Shown: in pieces, positions 54,833-63,856 of the stretch | How the letters are laid out: each line of letters begins with the position of its first letter | Numbering within the stretch: position 1 is the stretch's first letter | Source of the DNA: an uncultured Methanospirillum sp. | GTDB lineage: Archaea; Halobacteriota; Methanomicrobia; Methanomicrobiales; Methanospirillaceae | Assembly (NCBI RefSeq): GCF_963668475.1 | Contig: NZ_OY764544.1 | Location: 2,046,001 to 2,110,000 of the forward strand | DNA: 64,000 nucleotides | Direction of reading: 5' to 3' | Notes under the pieces: generated by a model | The model's database searches: none | What the model was told of the DNA's origin: nothing | What the model saw: the letters and a program-made list of their open reading frames with translations, nothing else | Translations under genes and position numbers: made by a program

Positions 54833-54838
54833 AAAAAA
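54833..54838 (-). terminator. T-run after the minus-strand CheW-like gene
   Basis: Six T residues on the minus strand lie about 21-26 nt after the CheW-like stop codon, in the 51-bp gap before hisD. They probably terminate that transcript. Confidence 0.4.
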
Positions 54839-54858
54839 TGGGTAAGCCATCAGCAGCG

Positions 54859-55401
54859 TTACGAATGAGCAATCATCCCGGTATCCCATCGCCAGACATA
54901 AAAACCGGGCGTGGGCCGTGCAACTTTTCCTTTAAGCAGTTCACGCATCATCTTCTCAAGGTTCAGGTACAGCAGGACCATCTGTTCGGTGCCATTGCCT
55001 GTCTCCTCCATCACCCGGATGATCCCTTTCACATAGTCCTCAATGCCATGACAGGCCGATATGTCCACCGGCATGACCTCCGTGGATCTCACCTTCCTGA
55101 TCTGGCAGACTTCGTCGACTGATACGGCCATCGGTGTATCTATCACCTTCCCTGCCGGGATGATCATACTCCGCCTCTTTTTTGAATCTGCTGCCCTGTC
55201 CATGGCAAGAAGCGGTGCGACGTTGATGGCAGGGATCATCTCCTGATTCCATTCAACCATTCCCTCGATGTATGGGGGGGCATCGTACACCTCGGCTGCC
55301 GGGAGTGGTAGGATGAACTTATCGATGATGTCGCTATCGATCAGGTAATGGTCTCTTCCAAGTTGTATCTCCACAAGGGTAAGAAGTTCTTCCACCTGCA
55401 T
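54859..55401 (-). CDS. CheW-like chemotaxis coupling protein (minus strand)
   Basis: This 180-residue protein has a CheW-type beta fold: VEIQLGRDHYLIDSDIIDKF as the first subdomain, then PYIEGMVEWNQEMIPAINVAPLLAM, the usual CheW core (the family normally has GxxxxRGxxxPvxdL), and MIIPAGKVIDTPMAVSVDEVCQIRKV. It has a distinctive W-N-Q in place of the usual RG, so binding to CheA may differ. No CheA, receptor or CheY lies nearby. It diverges from a second CheW-like gene across 235 bp. Confidence 0.78.
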   Translation of the reverse strand: MQVEELLTLVEIQLGRDHYLIDSDIIDKFILPLPAAEVYDAPPYIEGMVEWNQEMIPAINVAPLLAMDRAADSKKRRSMIIPAGKVIDTPMAVSVDEVCQIRKVRSTEVMPVDISACHGIEDYVKGIIRVMEETGNGTEQMVLLYLNLEKMMRELLKGKVARPTPGFYVWRWDTGMIAHS

Positions 55402-55636
55402 CCCCCTGTCTCCTGCCGGAGACGTATGATATCAGTGTGTGTCTCGCCCGTATTGATATCTTCCTGATTACTCCTTGAGAACACGCGACATCTACATCCA
55501 TATTCTGTCACATGGTTCGGCAGTACAACAAGGAAAGATATACAAAGGTCTATCCTGATTTATCACTAATATCAGATCATTTCTGCTCCGGTGTCATCTG
55601 CCGTTGTACCGAAGCACAGCGAATATGGCAGGGAAT

Positions 55637-56221
55637 ATGGATACAACCGTTCAGTTACACAGACTGCTTCTCTTCTCCCTCGGAGAAGGAACCTATGCGG
55701 CAGAGGTCTCGTACATCAGGGAGATTGTGCAGGATCAACAGAAGATCCCCCTTCCCAATGCTCCTGAGTATATTCCGGGAATCTTCAACCTGCGCAGCGA
55801 TGTAGTCAAAGTGATCGATATCAGACTGATCATCCCGCTTTCAGGAGGAGGGGAAAAGAAGAAGATCATTGTCTTTGTTCCTGAGAGCGGTTCCTCGACC
55901 AGGTTTGGGATGGTCGTAGATGAGGTGTACGGGATCATGGAGATTCCGACAGACCGTGTCTCCCTCCTTGACCGGACAAGTGCCAGCATTCAGAATAACT
56001 TCATGATCGGCTTTTTTACATTCTCACTTGACGGATTTCTCAGCCAGTCAAGCAGAAGATATACAGCAGGAGACGACGAGGTGGTCTGGATAGATTTCGA
56101 AGATATGATTCATACCATTACAAACGAAGAGAAGGCCCAGGATATTGTATTCCGCCTGACTGCCCTCTTCAACCCACAGTATCTCTTCTCAGAGAACTGG
56201 AGATCACTGCAAAAAAAATAG
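55637..56221 (+). CDS. CheW-like chemotaxis coupling protein (plus strand)
   Basis: The 194-residue protein matches CheW more closely: RLLLFSLGEGTYAAEVSYIREIV at 9-31, YIPGIFNLRSDVVKVIDIRLIIPL (the canonical GxxNxRSdVvpviDlR core), and FGMVVDEVYGIMEIP. CheW links CheA kinase to receptors. The tail (about 150-194) is helical and longer than usual. I chose the ATG at 55637, preceded by AGGGA, although ATG 55625 and TTG 55604 are also in frame. It is isolated from any che operon, and its mirror-image neighbour is another CheW-like gene, so the two may form one signalling pair. Confidence 0.85.
   Translation: MDTTVQLHRLLLFSLGEGTYAAEVSYIREIVQDQQKIPLPNAPEYIPGIFNLRSDVVKVIDIRLIIPLSGGGEKKKIIVFVPESGSSTRFGMVVDEVYGIMEIPTDRVSLLDRTSASIQNNFMIGFFTFSLDGFLSQSSRRYTAGDDEVVWIDFEDMIHTITNEEKAQDIVFRLTALFNPQYLFSENWRSLQKK
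56211..56218 (-). terminator. T-run overlapping the CheW-like stop
   Basis: Eight T residues on the minus strand lie 7-14 nt after the stop of the convergent acidic protein gene and inside the last codons of the plus-strand CheW-like gene. They are a likely terminator for the minus-strand gene. Confidence 0.4.
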
Positions 56222-56224
56222 AAA

Positions 56225-57157
56225 TCAGACTGCAATTCGCAGTTTCTGATCCTTTCCCTTGAGGAAACCGACTTTTTTAAGATCGTCAAGGATAGCATCG
56301 ATATAGTCGCCACTCAGGTGCAATGCGATCCTCGCCCCATCCTCGCTGGTCTCAATGTCGCGGTTCGCAAATTCGGTGATAATATCCTCTCTGGAGACCT
56401 TTCCTTCCTCCTTGATCATGGCAAGGATCTCTGATACCAGGATATGCTTGATCTGGAGTCTTGGGAAGAACGTCGCCCCATCTTCTTCCTCGATCTCATA
56501 CTCCTCGAGGAACTCACCGATGCTGTCGAGGTCTTCAAGAAACACAAACTCCGGTCCAACCGATACGTGATATTCGGCATCATCACCGGCGGTGATGGTG
56601 CTTATTACGCTGTATTTCTCCAGAATTTCTTCCCTGATCTCAGGGATCTCATCTGCAAACACCGTCAGGGTTGATTCGTCAGGTTCTATCTTCTTTAGAA
56701 GAACGATACCGTCCTCTCTGATGTCCAGAAGATCATTCAGATGAAGCAGTCGGGTGAGATACACCTCCTCGATGATCTTCTCAAGGGTATCTTCATTCTC
56801 ATCCCCTTCCAGTGTGCGATCACCGGTGACAAGATCCATAACACCTGCTCCCACCCGATCCCCAATCTGATACTTCTCAAGTGCCCGGGCGATGGCATCC
56901 CGCTGTGGAGTCAGATATTCGCGTGCAGTTTCAAACAACTCTGACTCTTCCTCGGTGGCATCCTCGTCTGATACCATGCTATCAAACATGGCGGTGAGAT
57001 TTTTGTAGGTTCCACTGAGCATCAGCCGGACGTCCAGGGAAAATTTCTGCCGTACCTGGGATGATATCCCAAGATCTTTTAGCACTTTTACAAATTCCCT
57101 GGCAGTATCATGTGATGAAAAATAGATCTCTTCTTCCAGAACCATGGAGGACTCCAC
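56225..57157 (-). CDS. Acidic protein of unknown function with a C-terminal winged-helix-like region
   Basis: I do not recognise this 310-residue protein. It is very acidic and largely helical (YFSSHDTAREFVKVLKDLGIS at the N-terminus, long Glu-rich helices near 85-160). The last 100 residues include VSEILAMIKEEGKVSREDIITEFANRDI and IDAILDDLKKVGFLKG, which resemble a winged-helix domain. No membrane or signal segment is seen. It is single and convergent with the CheW-like gene. An alternative start at ATG 57145 would shorten it by four residues. It may be specific to Methanomicrobiales, but I cannot confirm this. Confidence 0.65.
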   Translation of the reverse strand: MESSMVLEEEIYFSSHDTAREFVKVLKDLGISSQVRQKFSLDVRLMLSGTYKNLTAMFDSMVSDEDATEEESELFETAREYLTPQRDAIARALEKYQIGDRVGAGVMDLVTGDRTLEGDENEDTLEKIIEEVYLTRLLHLNDLLDIREDGIVLLKKIEPDESTLTVFADEIPEIREEILEKYSVISTITAGDDAEYHVSVGPEFVFLEDLDSIGEFLEEYEIEEEDGATFFPRLQIKHILVSEILAMIKEEGKVSREDIITEFANRDIETSEDGARIALHLSGDYIDAILDDLKKVGFLKGKDQKLRIAV

Positions 57158-57218
57158 ACATCTTTTGTCTCCTCTGGTGATATCATTTGCCGCAGTATGA
57201 GCCTGAAAAAGAGGGCTG

Positions 57219-57794
57219 TTATGAGTGTATCTTTTTCAGAAGCCATGCCATGTTATGGCCCAGCAACTCCATAGTCGCGAGCCCTTCCTCATCGCGTTCC
57301 ACATCCCCGGAACTCCCCCCGAGACCCATGTTCCAGTAACTTGAACCCGGGATGATCATCTGGGAGATCAGGAAGAAGTGGTTGATGGTATCAAATGCAT
57401 GGATTGCCCCACCCCTGCGTACAGAGATTATGGCTGCACCCACCTTTCGCTGAAAGAGATCTCCGTTCGCCTTCCCGATCATACCGCAGCGGTCAATGAA
57501 CGCTTTCATTTCAGCGGTAACATCAGCAAAGTATGTCGGAGAGGCGAGGAGAATGCCATCTGCCTCAATCATCTTTTGTACGAACTCATTCAGGCAGTCT
57601 GAGGTGATGACACAGGTCTCATCCTGATTCTCGTAACACTTGTTACAGGCTGTACATCCCTGGAGAAGGCTGCCCCCAATCCTTACCAGTTCTGTCTTGA
57701 TCCCTTCCTCCTCAAGAACAGCAAAGATAGTTCTGATCATCCTCTCACAATTCCCGTCTTTTCTGGGACTCCCTGAGAATGCAACCACTTTCAT
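57219..57794 (-). CDS. Iron-sulfur flavoprotein (Isf family)
   Basis: This 191-residue flavodoxin-fold protein has an N-terminal FMN loop (FSGSPRKDGNCERM, 6-19) and the compact cluster motif C47-x2-C50-x2-C53-x7-C61, which defines archaeal iron-sulfur flavoproteins with a 4Fe-4S cluster. The second flavin segment is SPTYFADVTAEMKAFIDR. In Methanosarcina, Isf takes electrons from ferredoxin and helps to reduce oxygen or peroxide. Here it is single, so its partner is not shown by context. The length is typical (about 190). Confidence 0.92.
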   Translation of the reverse strand: MKVVAFSGSPRKDGNCERMIRTIFAVLEEEGIKTELVRIGGSLLQGCTACNKCYENQDETCVITSDCLNEFVQKMIEADGILLASPTYFADVTAEMKAFIDRCGMIGKANGDLFQRKVGAAIISVRRGGAIHAFDTINHFFLISQMIIPGSSYWNMGLGGSSGDVERDEEGLATMELLGHNMAWLLKKIHS

Positions 57795-57880
57795 ATCAGA
57801 TGGATGTGATGTGCAGGATAAAAAACCAGACCACTGATTTGGAGTAACTCATGAAGGGGTTGTCAGGGTAAAAGAGGGAG

Positions 57881-58531
57881 TTAGAAGAAGGGCCCAGTAA
57901 GGTTATAATTCAGGGCAGAAAACAGAATCCCAAACGCGAGAAGAACCATTGCAATATAGACAGGAGTGTTCCAGGGAAGGATCTTTGCACCATCCAGAGG
58001 GCCGAGGGGCAGAAGGTTGAACGCTGCAATCATTGCGTTGATCCTGATTCCCATGATCCCGACCAATGCAACCTCGAATATACCGAGATTCAGCCCGGCA
58101 ATCAGCAGGAGAAAGAACGGGATCAGAAGAAGCAGATTGCTGAGTGGCCCGGCCAGTGATATCTTCCCGTTCTCTTCCTCTGAAATGTGGGAACCATAGA
58201 TCATGGTTGCGCCGGGTGCGGCGAAGACTACCTTTGCAAGTGCAGCTACTGCGACGGCCACCACAAGCATGGTGGTGTTCATCTGAAATTCTGCCCAGTA
58301 TCCATACTTCATTGCAGTGAACTTGTGGGCCATCTCGTGTATTATGAACGCAACTCCCGCAGTCACCATCGAGATCAGGAACATTTCAAGGATCAGGGTC
58401 GGCACAAGTCTGCTCGTCCCGATCATAGCCACGGTGAACGCCGCAGAGAGCGCAAGCCACGCGATCAGAAGATCGCGTCGTTCCCTTTGCGGTATTTGTT
58501 CCCAGATATGCATGGCTATCAGGTTCAGCAT
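57881..58531 (-). CDS. M50-family (site-2 protease-like) membrane metallopeptidase
   Basis: The 216-residue integral membrane protein has HEMAH at 65-69 in a transmembrane helix and a second metal-site motif, NLLPLGPLDGAKI, with Asp180. This is the arrangement of compact S2P-type proteases without PDZ or CBS domains. About six helices are predicted. Such enzymes cut within the membrane in regulated proteolysis; the substrate is unknown. It lies in a short minus-strand stretch between an Isf gene and the plus-strand chorismate mutase, with no obvious partner. Confidence 0.9.
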   Translation of the reverse strand: MLNLIAMHIWEQIPQRERRDLLIAWLALSAAFTVAMIGTSRLVPTLILEMFLISMVTAGVAFIIHEMAHKFTAMKYGYWAEFQMNTTMLVVAVAVAALAKVVFAAPGATMIYGSHISEEENGKISLAGPLSNLLLLIPFFLLLIAGLNLGIFEVALVGIMGIRINAMIAAFNLLPLGPLDGAKILPWNTPVYIAMVLLAFGILFSALNYNLTGPFF

Positions 58532-58633
58532 CTGTCGATAAATAAAATCAGGGCCATCGGTTCATGTTCAGGTTCTTATGCAGAAAAGATCCGACGCTCT
58601 TATTTCTGCGAGGCAGATATCTGTACTCAGGAT

Positions 58634-58909
58634 ATGACACTGGAGGAACTCAGGGGTGAGATAGAGGCCGTTGATCTCGAGATCATACGGCTGATCAGAG
58701 CGCGGATGGATATTGCCATTAAGATCGCAGAAGAGAAGGATACAACCGGTGCTCCAACCCGTGATCCCGAACGTGTAGAAGTGGTTCTCAGCCATGTTGC
58801 CAGGCAGGCTGAACAGTCCGGCATCGATCCCGGTCCAATCAGGGACATCTTCAAAACACTGATCCGGATGAGTGAGGATCTACAGGACAAAAAGCGGGGA
58901 GTCGAGTGA
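58634..58909 (+). CDS. Chorismate mutase (AroQ class)
   Basis: Chorismate mutase converts chorismate to prephenate for phenylalanine and tyrosine. The 91-residue protein is the single helical AroQ domain: LRGEIEAVDLEIIRLIRARMDIAIKIAEEK with the catalytic Arg and Lys, followed by RDPERVEVVLSHV and a third helix (GPIRDIFKTLIRMSEDLQ). It lacks a fused dehydratase or dehydrogenase. I took the ATG at 58634, with AGG five nt upstream; longer frames reading through the region are not coding. It is isolated from other aromatic genes. Confidence 0.92.
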   Translation: MTLEELRGEIEAVDLEIIRLIRARMDIAIKIAEEKDTTGAPTRDPERVEVVLSHVARQAEQSGIDPGPIRDIFKTLIRMSEDLQDKKRGVE

Positions 58910-58921
58910 CGGTCAGTTGAT

Positions 58922-60115
58922 TCAGACCGCACCTGACAATACAAGAAACGCGAAGACAAGCAGAAGCATTCCGGTAAAAAGTTCAAGTTTCCCCGGGTTC
59001 TTTTCTTTTCCTTCTTCACTCTCTTCCGCCGGGATCCACCAATAGAAAAGAAGGATGATCACGAGAAGCGGCACGATGAATGCGAGATTATAGAGGAACA
59101 GGTACACGAGACCCTGAACGATGTTTACCTTAAACGAGATCATGTCCTGGATTGCCAGGTAAATTCCGCCGGTGCATGAAAGTTCGAGGACACCGGTGAG
59201 GAGACCAAGAACAAAAGCACCAGGTATGACCACCGTTTCCAGTCTCCCGAAGAATAATTCCTCTACAGCCCCGGAACCATTTGATTCAGATGCTCTGGAA
59301 GAGATTATTCCATTCCTGATCCAGAGGAGTCCCGCTCCTGCTGCGATTATTCCGGCAATGAGCGAATACCCCCTGAGAATTCCGGTGATCGCAGCAAGGC
59401 TGTAGATACCGGTTCCCGAGATGAAGTATATGAAGTAGACCGCACTGGTGAACACAGCACCTGCCAGAAGTATCCGCTCCTTCTGTCTGATAATCATCAG
59501 CAGGATAAGCAGGAACACAAGCACCGCGGATGCACAGGGGTTTATTCCGTCAACAAGTCCGGCAATCAGGACCAGAGGGATGCTGATGACGTTCCAGGTG
59601 CCTCTTTTTTTCTGAACAGAAGTCGCGTTCTCCCCGGATGGACCGGTTTTTTTATTCTGCTCGTACCAGGTGACCAGTTTGTCAAAGTTCTCTCTGATTG
59701 CAGACTCCCCTTCAAGTCCTGCATTTCCGATGAAGACCGACGGGACCGAGACATACTGACGGTGATATTCTGCTTTATACTGCTCAAACAGGCTCTTGCC
59801 TTCACTGCTATTGAAGAGATCATACGATGTGATCAGTATCCCCGGGTGAGCGGCATTATACTCATTGAGGTAGGTCATCGCAAGGTGACAGGCTCCACAA
59901 TGGGTGTTATAAAAAAAGGTTACAGAGTAGTCGCCAGGAGTGGTATTTGGATCAGAGAGGATAGTTTCTGATGGATGATCACCAGTGACATCACTGCCGT
60001 TCTTGAGAAAGACACCTGCTGAAACAGATCCGGTGCAGAGTATCAGTACAATAAGCAGACCGGTCAGCATCGGGATGAGTGCCCGATAGCGCCGACAAGG
60101 CTGCTCTCCATCCAT
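58922..60115 (-). CDS. Thioredoxin-domain/CcdA-DsbD transmembrane fusion protein
   Basis: The 397-residue protein has a signal peptide (12-33) and then an extracellular thioredoxin-like domain with CGAC (Cys73, Cys76) at about 60-150. A CcdA/DsbD-type membrane domain follows (about 175-390), with the conserved Cys in GINPCASAV and in LELSCTGGI, in at least six helices. The CcdA domain moves electrons across the membrane to the external thioredoxin domain. It is translationally fused to arginine genes (overlap of one bp with argB), a context unrelated to its likely function in extracytoplasmic thiol reduction. Confidence 0.88.
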   Translation of the reverse strand: MDGEQPCRRYRALIPMLTGLLIVLILCTGSVSAGVFLKNGSDVTGDHPSETILSDPNTTPGDYSVTFFYNTHCGACHLAMTYLNEYNAAHPGILITSYDLFNSSEGKSLFEQYKAEYHRQYVSVPSVFIGNAGLEGESAIRENFDKLVTWYEQNKKTGPSGENATSVQKKRGTWNVISIPLVLIAGLVDGINPCASAVLVFLLILLMIIRQKERILLAGAVFTSAVYFIYFISGTGIYSLAAITGILRGYSLIAGIIAAGAGLLWIRNGIISSRASESNGSGAVEELFFGRLETVVIPGAFVLGLLTGVLELSCTGGIYLAIQDMISFKVNIVQGLVYLFLYNLAFIVPLLVIILLFYWWIPAEESEEGKEKNPGKLELFTGMLLLVFAFLVLSGAV

Positions 60116-60999
60116 CAGAGGCCGACCTCCTTCATGGTGATCATCGTCCCGACACCCTCTGAAGTGAAGAGTTCGAGGATGAGGTTGTGGCTGATATTTC
60201 CATTGATGATATGGGAATACGGCACTCCATCCTGGATCGCGTGAAGAACAGCCTGTACCTTGGGGATCATACCTTCGGAGACGACGCCGGTTGATATCAG
60301 TTGCTCAGCATCAGACTTGGTGATCTGCCGGAAGACCTTTGTACGTCCCTTGTCCATGATCCCATCGACATCGGTCATGCTGATGAACTTGTAGGCCTTG
60401 AGTGCAATCGCGATCTCCCCGGCGGCTGTATCGGCATTGATATTGAGATCATTGCCTGCACGATCGATGGCGAGAGGGGCGATGACAGGGATGTAACCGC
60501 TGTCAAGCAGGGTGTTCAGGATGTCAGGGTTGATCATCTCGATCTCTCCCACGTGCCCGAGATCGACCTCTTCTTCCCTGTTGTTCACCCTCACACGCTG
60601 TCGTTCCATCTTGCGGGCGATGATCAGGTTTGCATCATTACCTGAGATCCCGATCGCCTTTCCGCCTGCCTTTGAGATTAAGGATACGATGTTGGTGTTG
60701 ATCTTGCCGACGAGAACCATCTGGGCAACTTCAAGAGTCTCATCATCGGTGATCCGGAGGCCACCGACAAACTTCGGCTCTTTCCCAAGGGCCTTCATCT
60801 TCTCGGTGATCTCAGGACCCCCGCCGTGAACAAGGACTACTTTGATCCCTACCAGTTGGAGCAGGACAACATCACTGACAACGGTATCAAGGATCTCCCC
60901 CTCGACCATGGCGTGACCACCGAGCTTGATCACCATGGTCCTGCCATGGAACTTGCGGATATAGGGAAGGGCCTCCATGAGGACGTCTTCACGTTTCAT
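60115..60999 (-). CDS. argB: Acetylglutamate kinase
   Basis: ArgB phosphorylates N-acetylglutamate, the second step of arginine synthesis. The 294-residue amino-acid kinase has [12 protein letters not shown] near 23-34, [37 protein letters not shown] (the substrate/ATP block), and a C-terminal [15 protein letters not shown]. It is the typical length for an archaeal ArgB. It overlaps argJ by four bp and the membrane fusion gene by one. Arginine feedback, if present, cannot be judged; the N-terminal extension that marks the feedback-sensitive hexameric forms is short here. Confidence 0.95.
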   Translation of the reverse strand: MKREDVLMEALPYIRKFHGRTMVIKLGGHAMVEGEILDTVVSDVVLLQLVGIKVVLVHGGGPEITEKMKALGKEPKFVGGLRITDDETLEVAQMVLVGKINTNIVSLISKAGGKAIGISGNDANLIIARKMERQRVRVNNREEEVDLGHVGEIEMINPDILNTLLDSGYIPVIAPLAIDRAGNDLNINADTAAGEIAIALKAYKFISMTDVDGIMDKGRTKVFRQITKSDAEQLISTGVVSEGMIPKVQAVLHAIQDGVPYSHIINGNISHNLILELFTSEGVGTMITMKEVGL

Positions 61000-62147
61000 G
61001 TTGTATACTTCCCGTTAATCTCGACGTACTTCTCGGTCAGGTCACATCCCCATGCCACTGCCTTCCCTTTTCCTGCTGCAAGATCGAGCTCGATCTGCAC
61101 CTCGCGACCCCCGAGTGCTGCTTTTGCGGTGCTCAGATCCTCAGTTAGCACCCCTCTCTCACAAACTGCTGACCTGCGTTCTGATCCTGCAATCCAGCAG
61201 GAGACCTTCTCTGGATCGAACTCTGCACCCGAACGCCCTGCTGCCGCGACGATTCGCCCCCAGTTCGGATCCTCACCATAGATCGCGGTCTTGACCAGCG
61301 GAGATCCTACCACAGTCCTGGCGACAAGGTCTGCCTCATCCTCACTCCGAGCATTCCTCACGATTACCTCGATCAGCTTGGTTGCTCCTTCACCATCACA
61401 GGCGATCTGTCGCCCAAGGCTGATACAGCACTCCTCAAGTGCTGATGTAAACTCATTCAGCGGCACTTTTCCGGCAGCTCCGGTTGCAGTGCAGAACACA
61501 ACATCATTGGTGCTGGTATCACCGTCCACGACCACACGGTTGAAACTCCGCCTGACCGCAGTCTTCAGTACTGCCTGAAGATCTGGTGCACTGATCTCTG
61601 CATCGGTGTAGACATACCCGAGCATGGTTCCCATATTCGGGGCTATCATCCCTGAACCTTTGCAAATCCCGCCGATGGTAAATCCCTCACGGGTTACCAG
61701 AGAGTGTTTCTCAACAAGGTCGGTGGTCATGATCGCTTTTGCTGCACTGATCTCTGCGGAAGGGCTGTGTGCAAGATGAGGTGCGATCTGGTGGCACTGA
61801 TTCCTGATGAGAGGAAGGTTGAGGTACCTGCTGATAACCCCGGTACTCGCAACTCCAACCTCAAGGGGATCGAGCAAGAGTTCTTCTGCAGCGATCGAAG
61901 CCATCTCTTCAGCATCGTTGATACCCCGCTGACCGGTCAGGGCATTGGCGCATCCGCTGTTCGTAATTGTGGCTGCAAGACGCCCTCGCTTTATCCGCTC
62001 CTGCATCAGGATGACCGGAGCTGCCCGTGCAATATTTTTTGTAAACGCTGCAGCAGCAGTGCCTTCGGCCCGTATGAGAGCAAGGCCATACTTTCCTTCC
62101 TTTATCCCTGCTGCTGTGACTCCTTCGACTGCACAGATGGACTGCAT
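60996..62147 (-). CDS. argJ: Bifunctional glutamate N-acetyltransferase/ornithine acetyltransferase
   Basis: ArgJ transfers the acetyl group of acetylornithine to glutamate, recycling it in arginine synthesis. The 383-residue precursor self-cleaves. The cleavage block reads [14 protein letters not shown], with Gly173-Thr174 where most homologues have Ala-Thr; the Thr nucleophile is kept. I chose the ATG at 62147 rather than the GTG at 62177, because the protein then begins like other archaeal ArgJ and barely overlaps the CBS gene stop. Whether it also uses acetyl-CoA (bifunctional) is not evident, and no argA is in the window. Confidence 0.93.
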   Translation of the reverse strand: MQSICAVEGVTAAGIKEGKYGLALIRAEGTAAAAFTKNIARAAPVILMQERIKRGRLAATITNSGCANALTGQRGINDAEEMASIAAEELLLDPLEVGVASTGVISRYLNLPLIRNQCHQIAPHLAHSPSAEISAAKAIMTTDLVEKHSLVTREGFTIGGICKGSGMIAPNMGTMLGYVYTDAEISAPDLQAVLKTAVRRSFNRVVVDGDTSTNDVVFCTATGAAGKVPLNEFTSALEECCISLGRQIACDGEGATKLIEVIVRNARSEDEADLVARTVVGSPLVKTAIYGEDPNWGRIVAAAGRSGAEFDPEKVSCWIAGSERRSAVCERGVLTEDLSTAKAALGGREVQIELDLAAGKGKAVAWGCDLTEKYVEINGKYTT

Positions 62148-62148
62148 C

Positions 62149-62637
62149 TCACTCACGGGATTCCGCTCCTTTTCCACCAGAGATCGCCCAGACGATATCT
62201 TCCCTGGTGATAATCCCCTTCAGTCTGTCACCGCTGACTACCGCAAGCCGATCGATCTTCTTTTTGAGCATAAGTGCCGCAGCGGCCTCTATATCCTCTT
62301 CAGGTGTGATGGTGATGACCGGGCTGCTCATTATACAGCCCACTTTTTTACTGCCGATATCGGTAAGGGCCTCTTTCGTCCGTTCCCAGTTGATGAACTC
62401 ACGGATAGGGAGCTCAATCACCTCAAGCGGTGACGGCAGCCAGAGGTCGTCAGAGGGACCTTTGGTCATGAGAAGTTTGAGCAGATCAGTCTCGGTCACC
62501 ATACCAGCGAGGCGGTTGCCGTCCATCACCGGTACACCACCGATATGTCTTGTCCGCATGAGTCCCCCGATCGAAGAGACGATATCGTCAACACTACAGG
62601 TCACCGGGTCCGGGGTCATTGCATCTTTTACTAACAT
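62149..62637 (-). CDS. Paired CBS-domain protein inside the arginine operon
   Basis: This 162-residue protein consists of two CBS domains (about 1-60, MLVKDAMTPDPVTCSVDDIV, and 95-155, GCIMSSPVITITPEEDIEAA) and no other domain. CBS pairs bind adenosine nucleotides, SAM or similar molecules. It lies between argC (7-bp gap) and argJ, so it is transcribed with the arginine genes and may be a sensor or regulatory subunit. Its link to arginine metabolism is context inference only. Stand-alone CBS proteins are common in methanogens, and many have no known role. Confidence 0.88.
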   Translation of the reverse strand: MLVKDAMTPDPVTCSVDDIVSSIGGLMRTRHIGGVPVMDGNRLAGMVTETDLLKLLMTKGPSDDLWLPSPLEVIELPIREFINWERTKEALTDIGSKKVGCIMSSPVITITPEEDIEAAAALMLKKKIDRLAVVSGDRLKGIITREDIVWAISGGKGAESRE

Positions 62638-62644
62638 CTGTATT

Positions 62645-63631
62645 CTACGGCAGAATCGCCGGGCTCCATAATCCTTCTGTCTCTTTGAACCCGCACATGA
62701 GGTTCATATTCTGTATTGCCTGGCCGCTTGCTCCCTTGACCAGGTTGTCTATTGCAGATACAACAACGACCCGTTCCTCTGATGCTTCTACCATCAGATC
62801 GCAGAAGTTGGATCCCCGTACTGCATTCAGGGACGGGCGCTGGTATCTGACAAACGGTTCATTCTTGTAAAATTCCCGATAGAGCCGCTCTACTTCCTGC
62901 TGTTCCACCGGTTCGTTCAGGAGAATATGGGCTGTGGTCAGGATACCACGGTTCACCGGAAGAAGATGAGGGGTAAAATATGCCTTGGCTCCTGACTTCA
63001 GGAACCCGAGCTCCTGACGCATCTCTGCTAGATGCCGGTGGCTCGTCAATTTGTACGCAGTCAGGTTGTCACCTACGTTCGGGTAGTGGGTGGTTTCAGA
63101 GGCATTGTCACCTGCACCAGATACACCTGACTTTGAGTCGTAGATGATTGTGTGGGCACGCCCGGCGAGCGGTGCTGCTGCGAGGGTTGCACCTGTCGGG
63201 AAGCATCCGGGGTTTGCGATAAAGGATGCATTTTTGCACTGCTCACGGTGCAGTTCGCAGAGCCCGTACGGAGCAGGGAAGTATGCAGTATGGGGCACCC
63301 CGTACACCTTCTCAAACACCTCTTTTGAGAGTCGGTAGTCAGCCGAGAGATCGATGACCTTGATCCCCTGCTCAATCATGGAGGGAGCATATGCCATCGC
63401 TGCTGTGTGTGGCACTGCCAGGAAGGCAACGTCAACATCAAGGGATGAGACCTCGGGGTTCGTAAAGGTAAGATCAGTAAACCCGGTGAGATGGGGATGC
63501 CGGGAGGTCACCGGCTTTCCGGCCAGTTGCCGGGAGGTCGCACAGACCACCTCAGCCCGGGGATGTGCATGCAGGAGCCGGAAGAGCTCCCCCCCTGTAT
63601 AGCCGGAAGCGCCGATAATGGCAACTTTCAT
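62645..63631 (-). CDS. argC: N-acetyl-gamma-glutamyl-phosphate reductase
   Basis: ArgC reduces N-acetylglutamyl phosphate with NADPH, the third step of arginine synthesis. The 328-residue protein begins [20 protein letters not shown] (NADP-binding), has the active-site Cys in [14 protein letters not shown] near 135-148, and [12 protein letters not shown] and [11 protein letters not shown] blocks. I placed the start at ATG 63631, since the in-frame extension upstream has no homology. It heads the arginine operon (argC, CBS, argJ, argB). The promoter lies in the 225-bp gap towards mutS. Confidence 0.95.
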   Translation of the reverse strand: MKVAIIGASGYTGGELFRLLHAHPRAEVVCATSRQLAGKPVTSRHPHLTGFTDLTFTNPEVSSLDVDVAFLAVPHTAAMAYAPSMIEQGIKVIDLSADYRLSKEVFEKVYGVPHTAYFPAPYGLCELHREQCKNASFIANPGCFPTGATLAAAPLAGRAHTIIYDSKSGVSGAGDNASETTHYPNVGDNLTAYKLTSHRHLAEMRQELGFLKSGAKAYFTPHLLPVNRGILTTAHILLNEPVEQQEVERLYREFYKNEPFVRYQRPSLNAVRGSNFCDLMVEASEERVVVVSAIDNLVKGASGQAIQNMNLMCGFKETEGLWSPAILP

Positions 63632-63856
63632 ACTATTAATATCTGCTTTGCATCGGGTATTAACCTCCCTTCCCCTCTTCATGGTCATCATCAGGAGGTC
63701 AGGGTGGTAAAAACAGAGTCCTCAATGGCTCATGGGAGGTTGTTTATCGCATCGAAGCGAAAAAATGTACAGACATATTTTCAGTTTACACTTCTTTCCT
63801 TCAGTAATGAGAGACAGGTATCAGAACACCAGGCATGAGAGAATGCCACACCAGAT

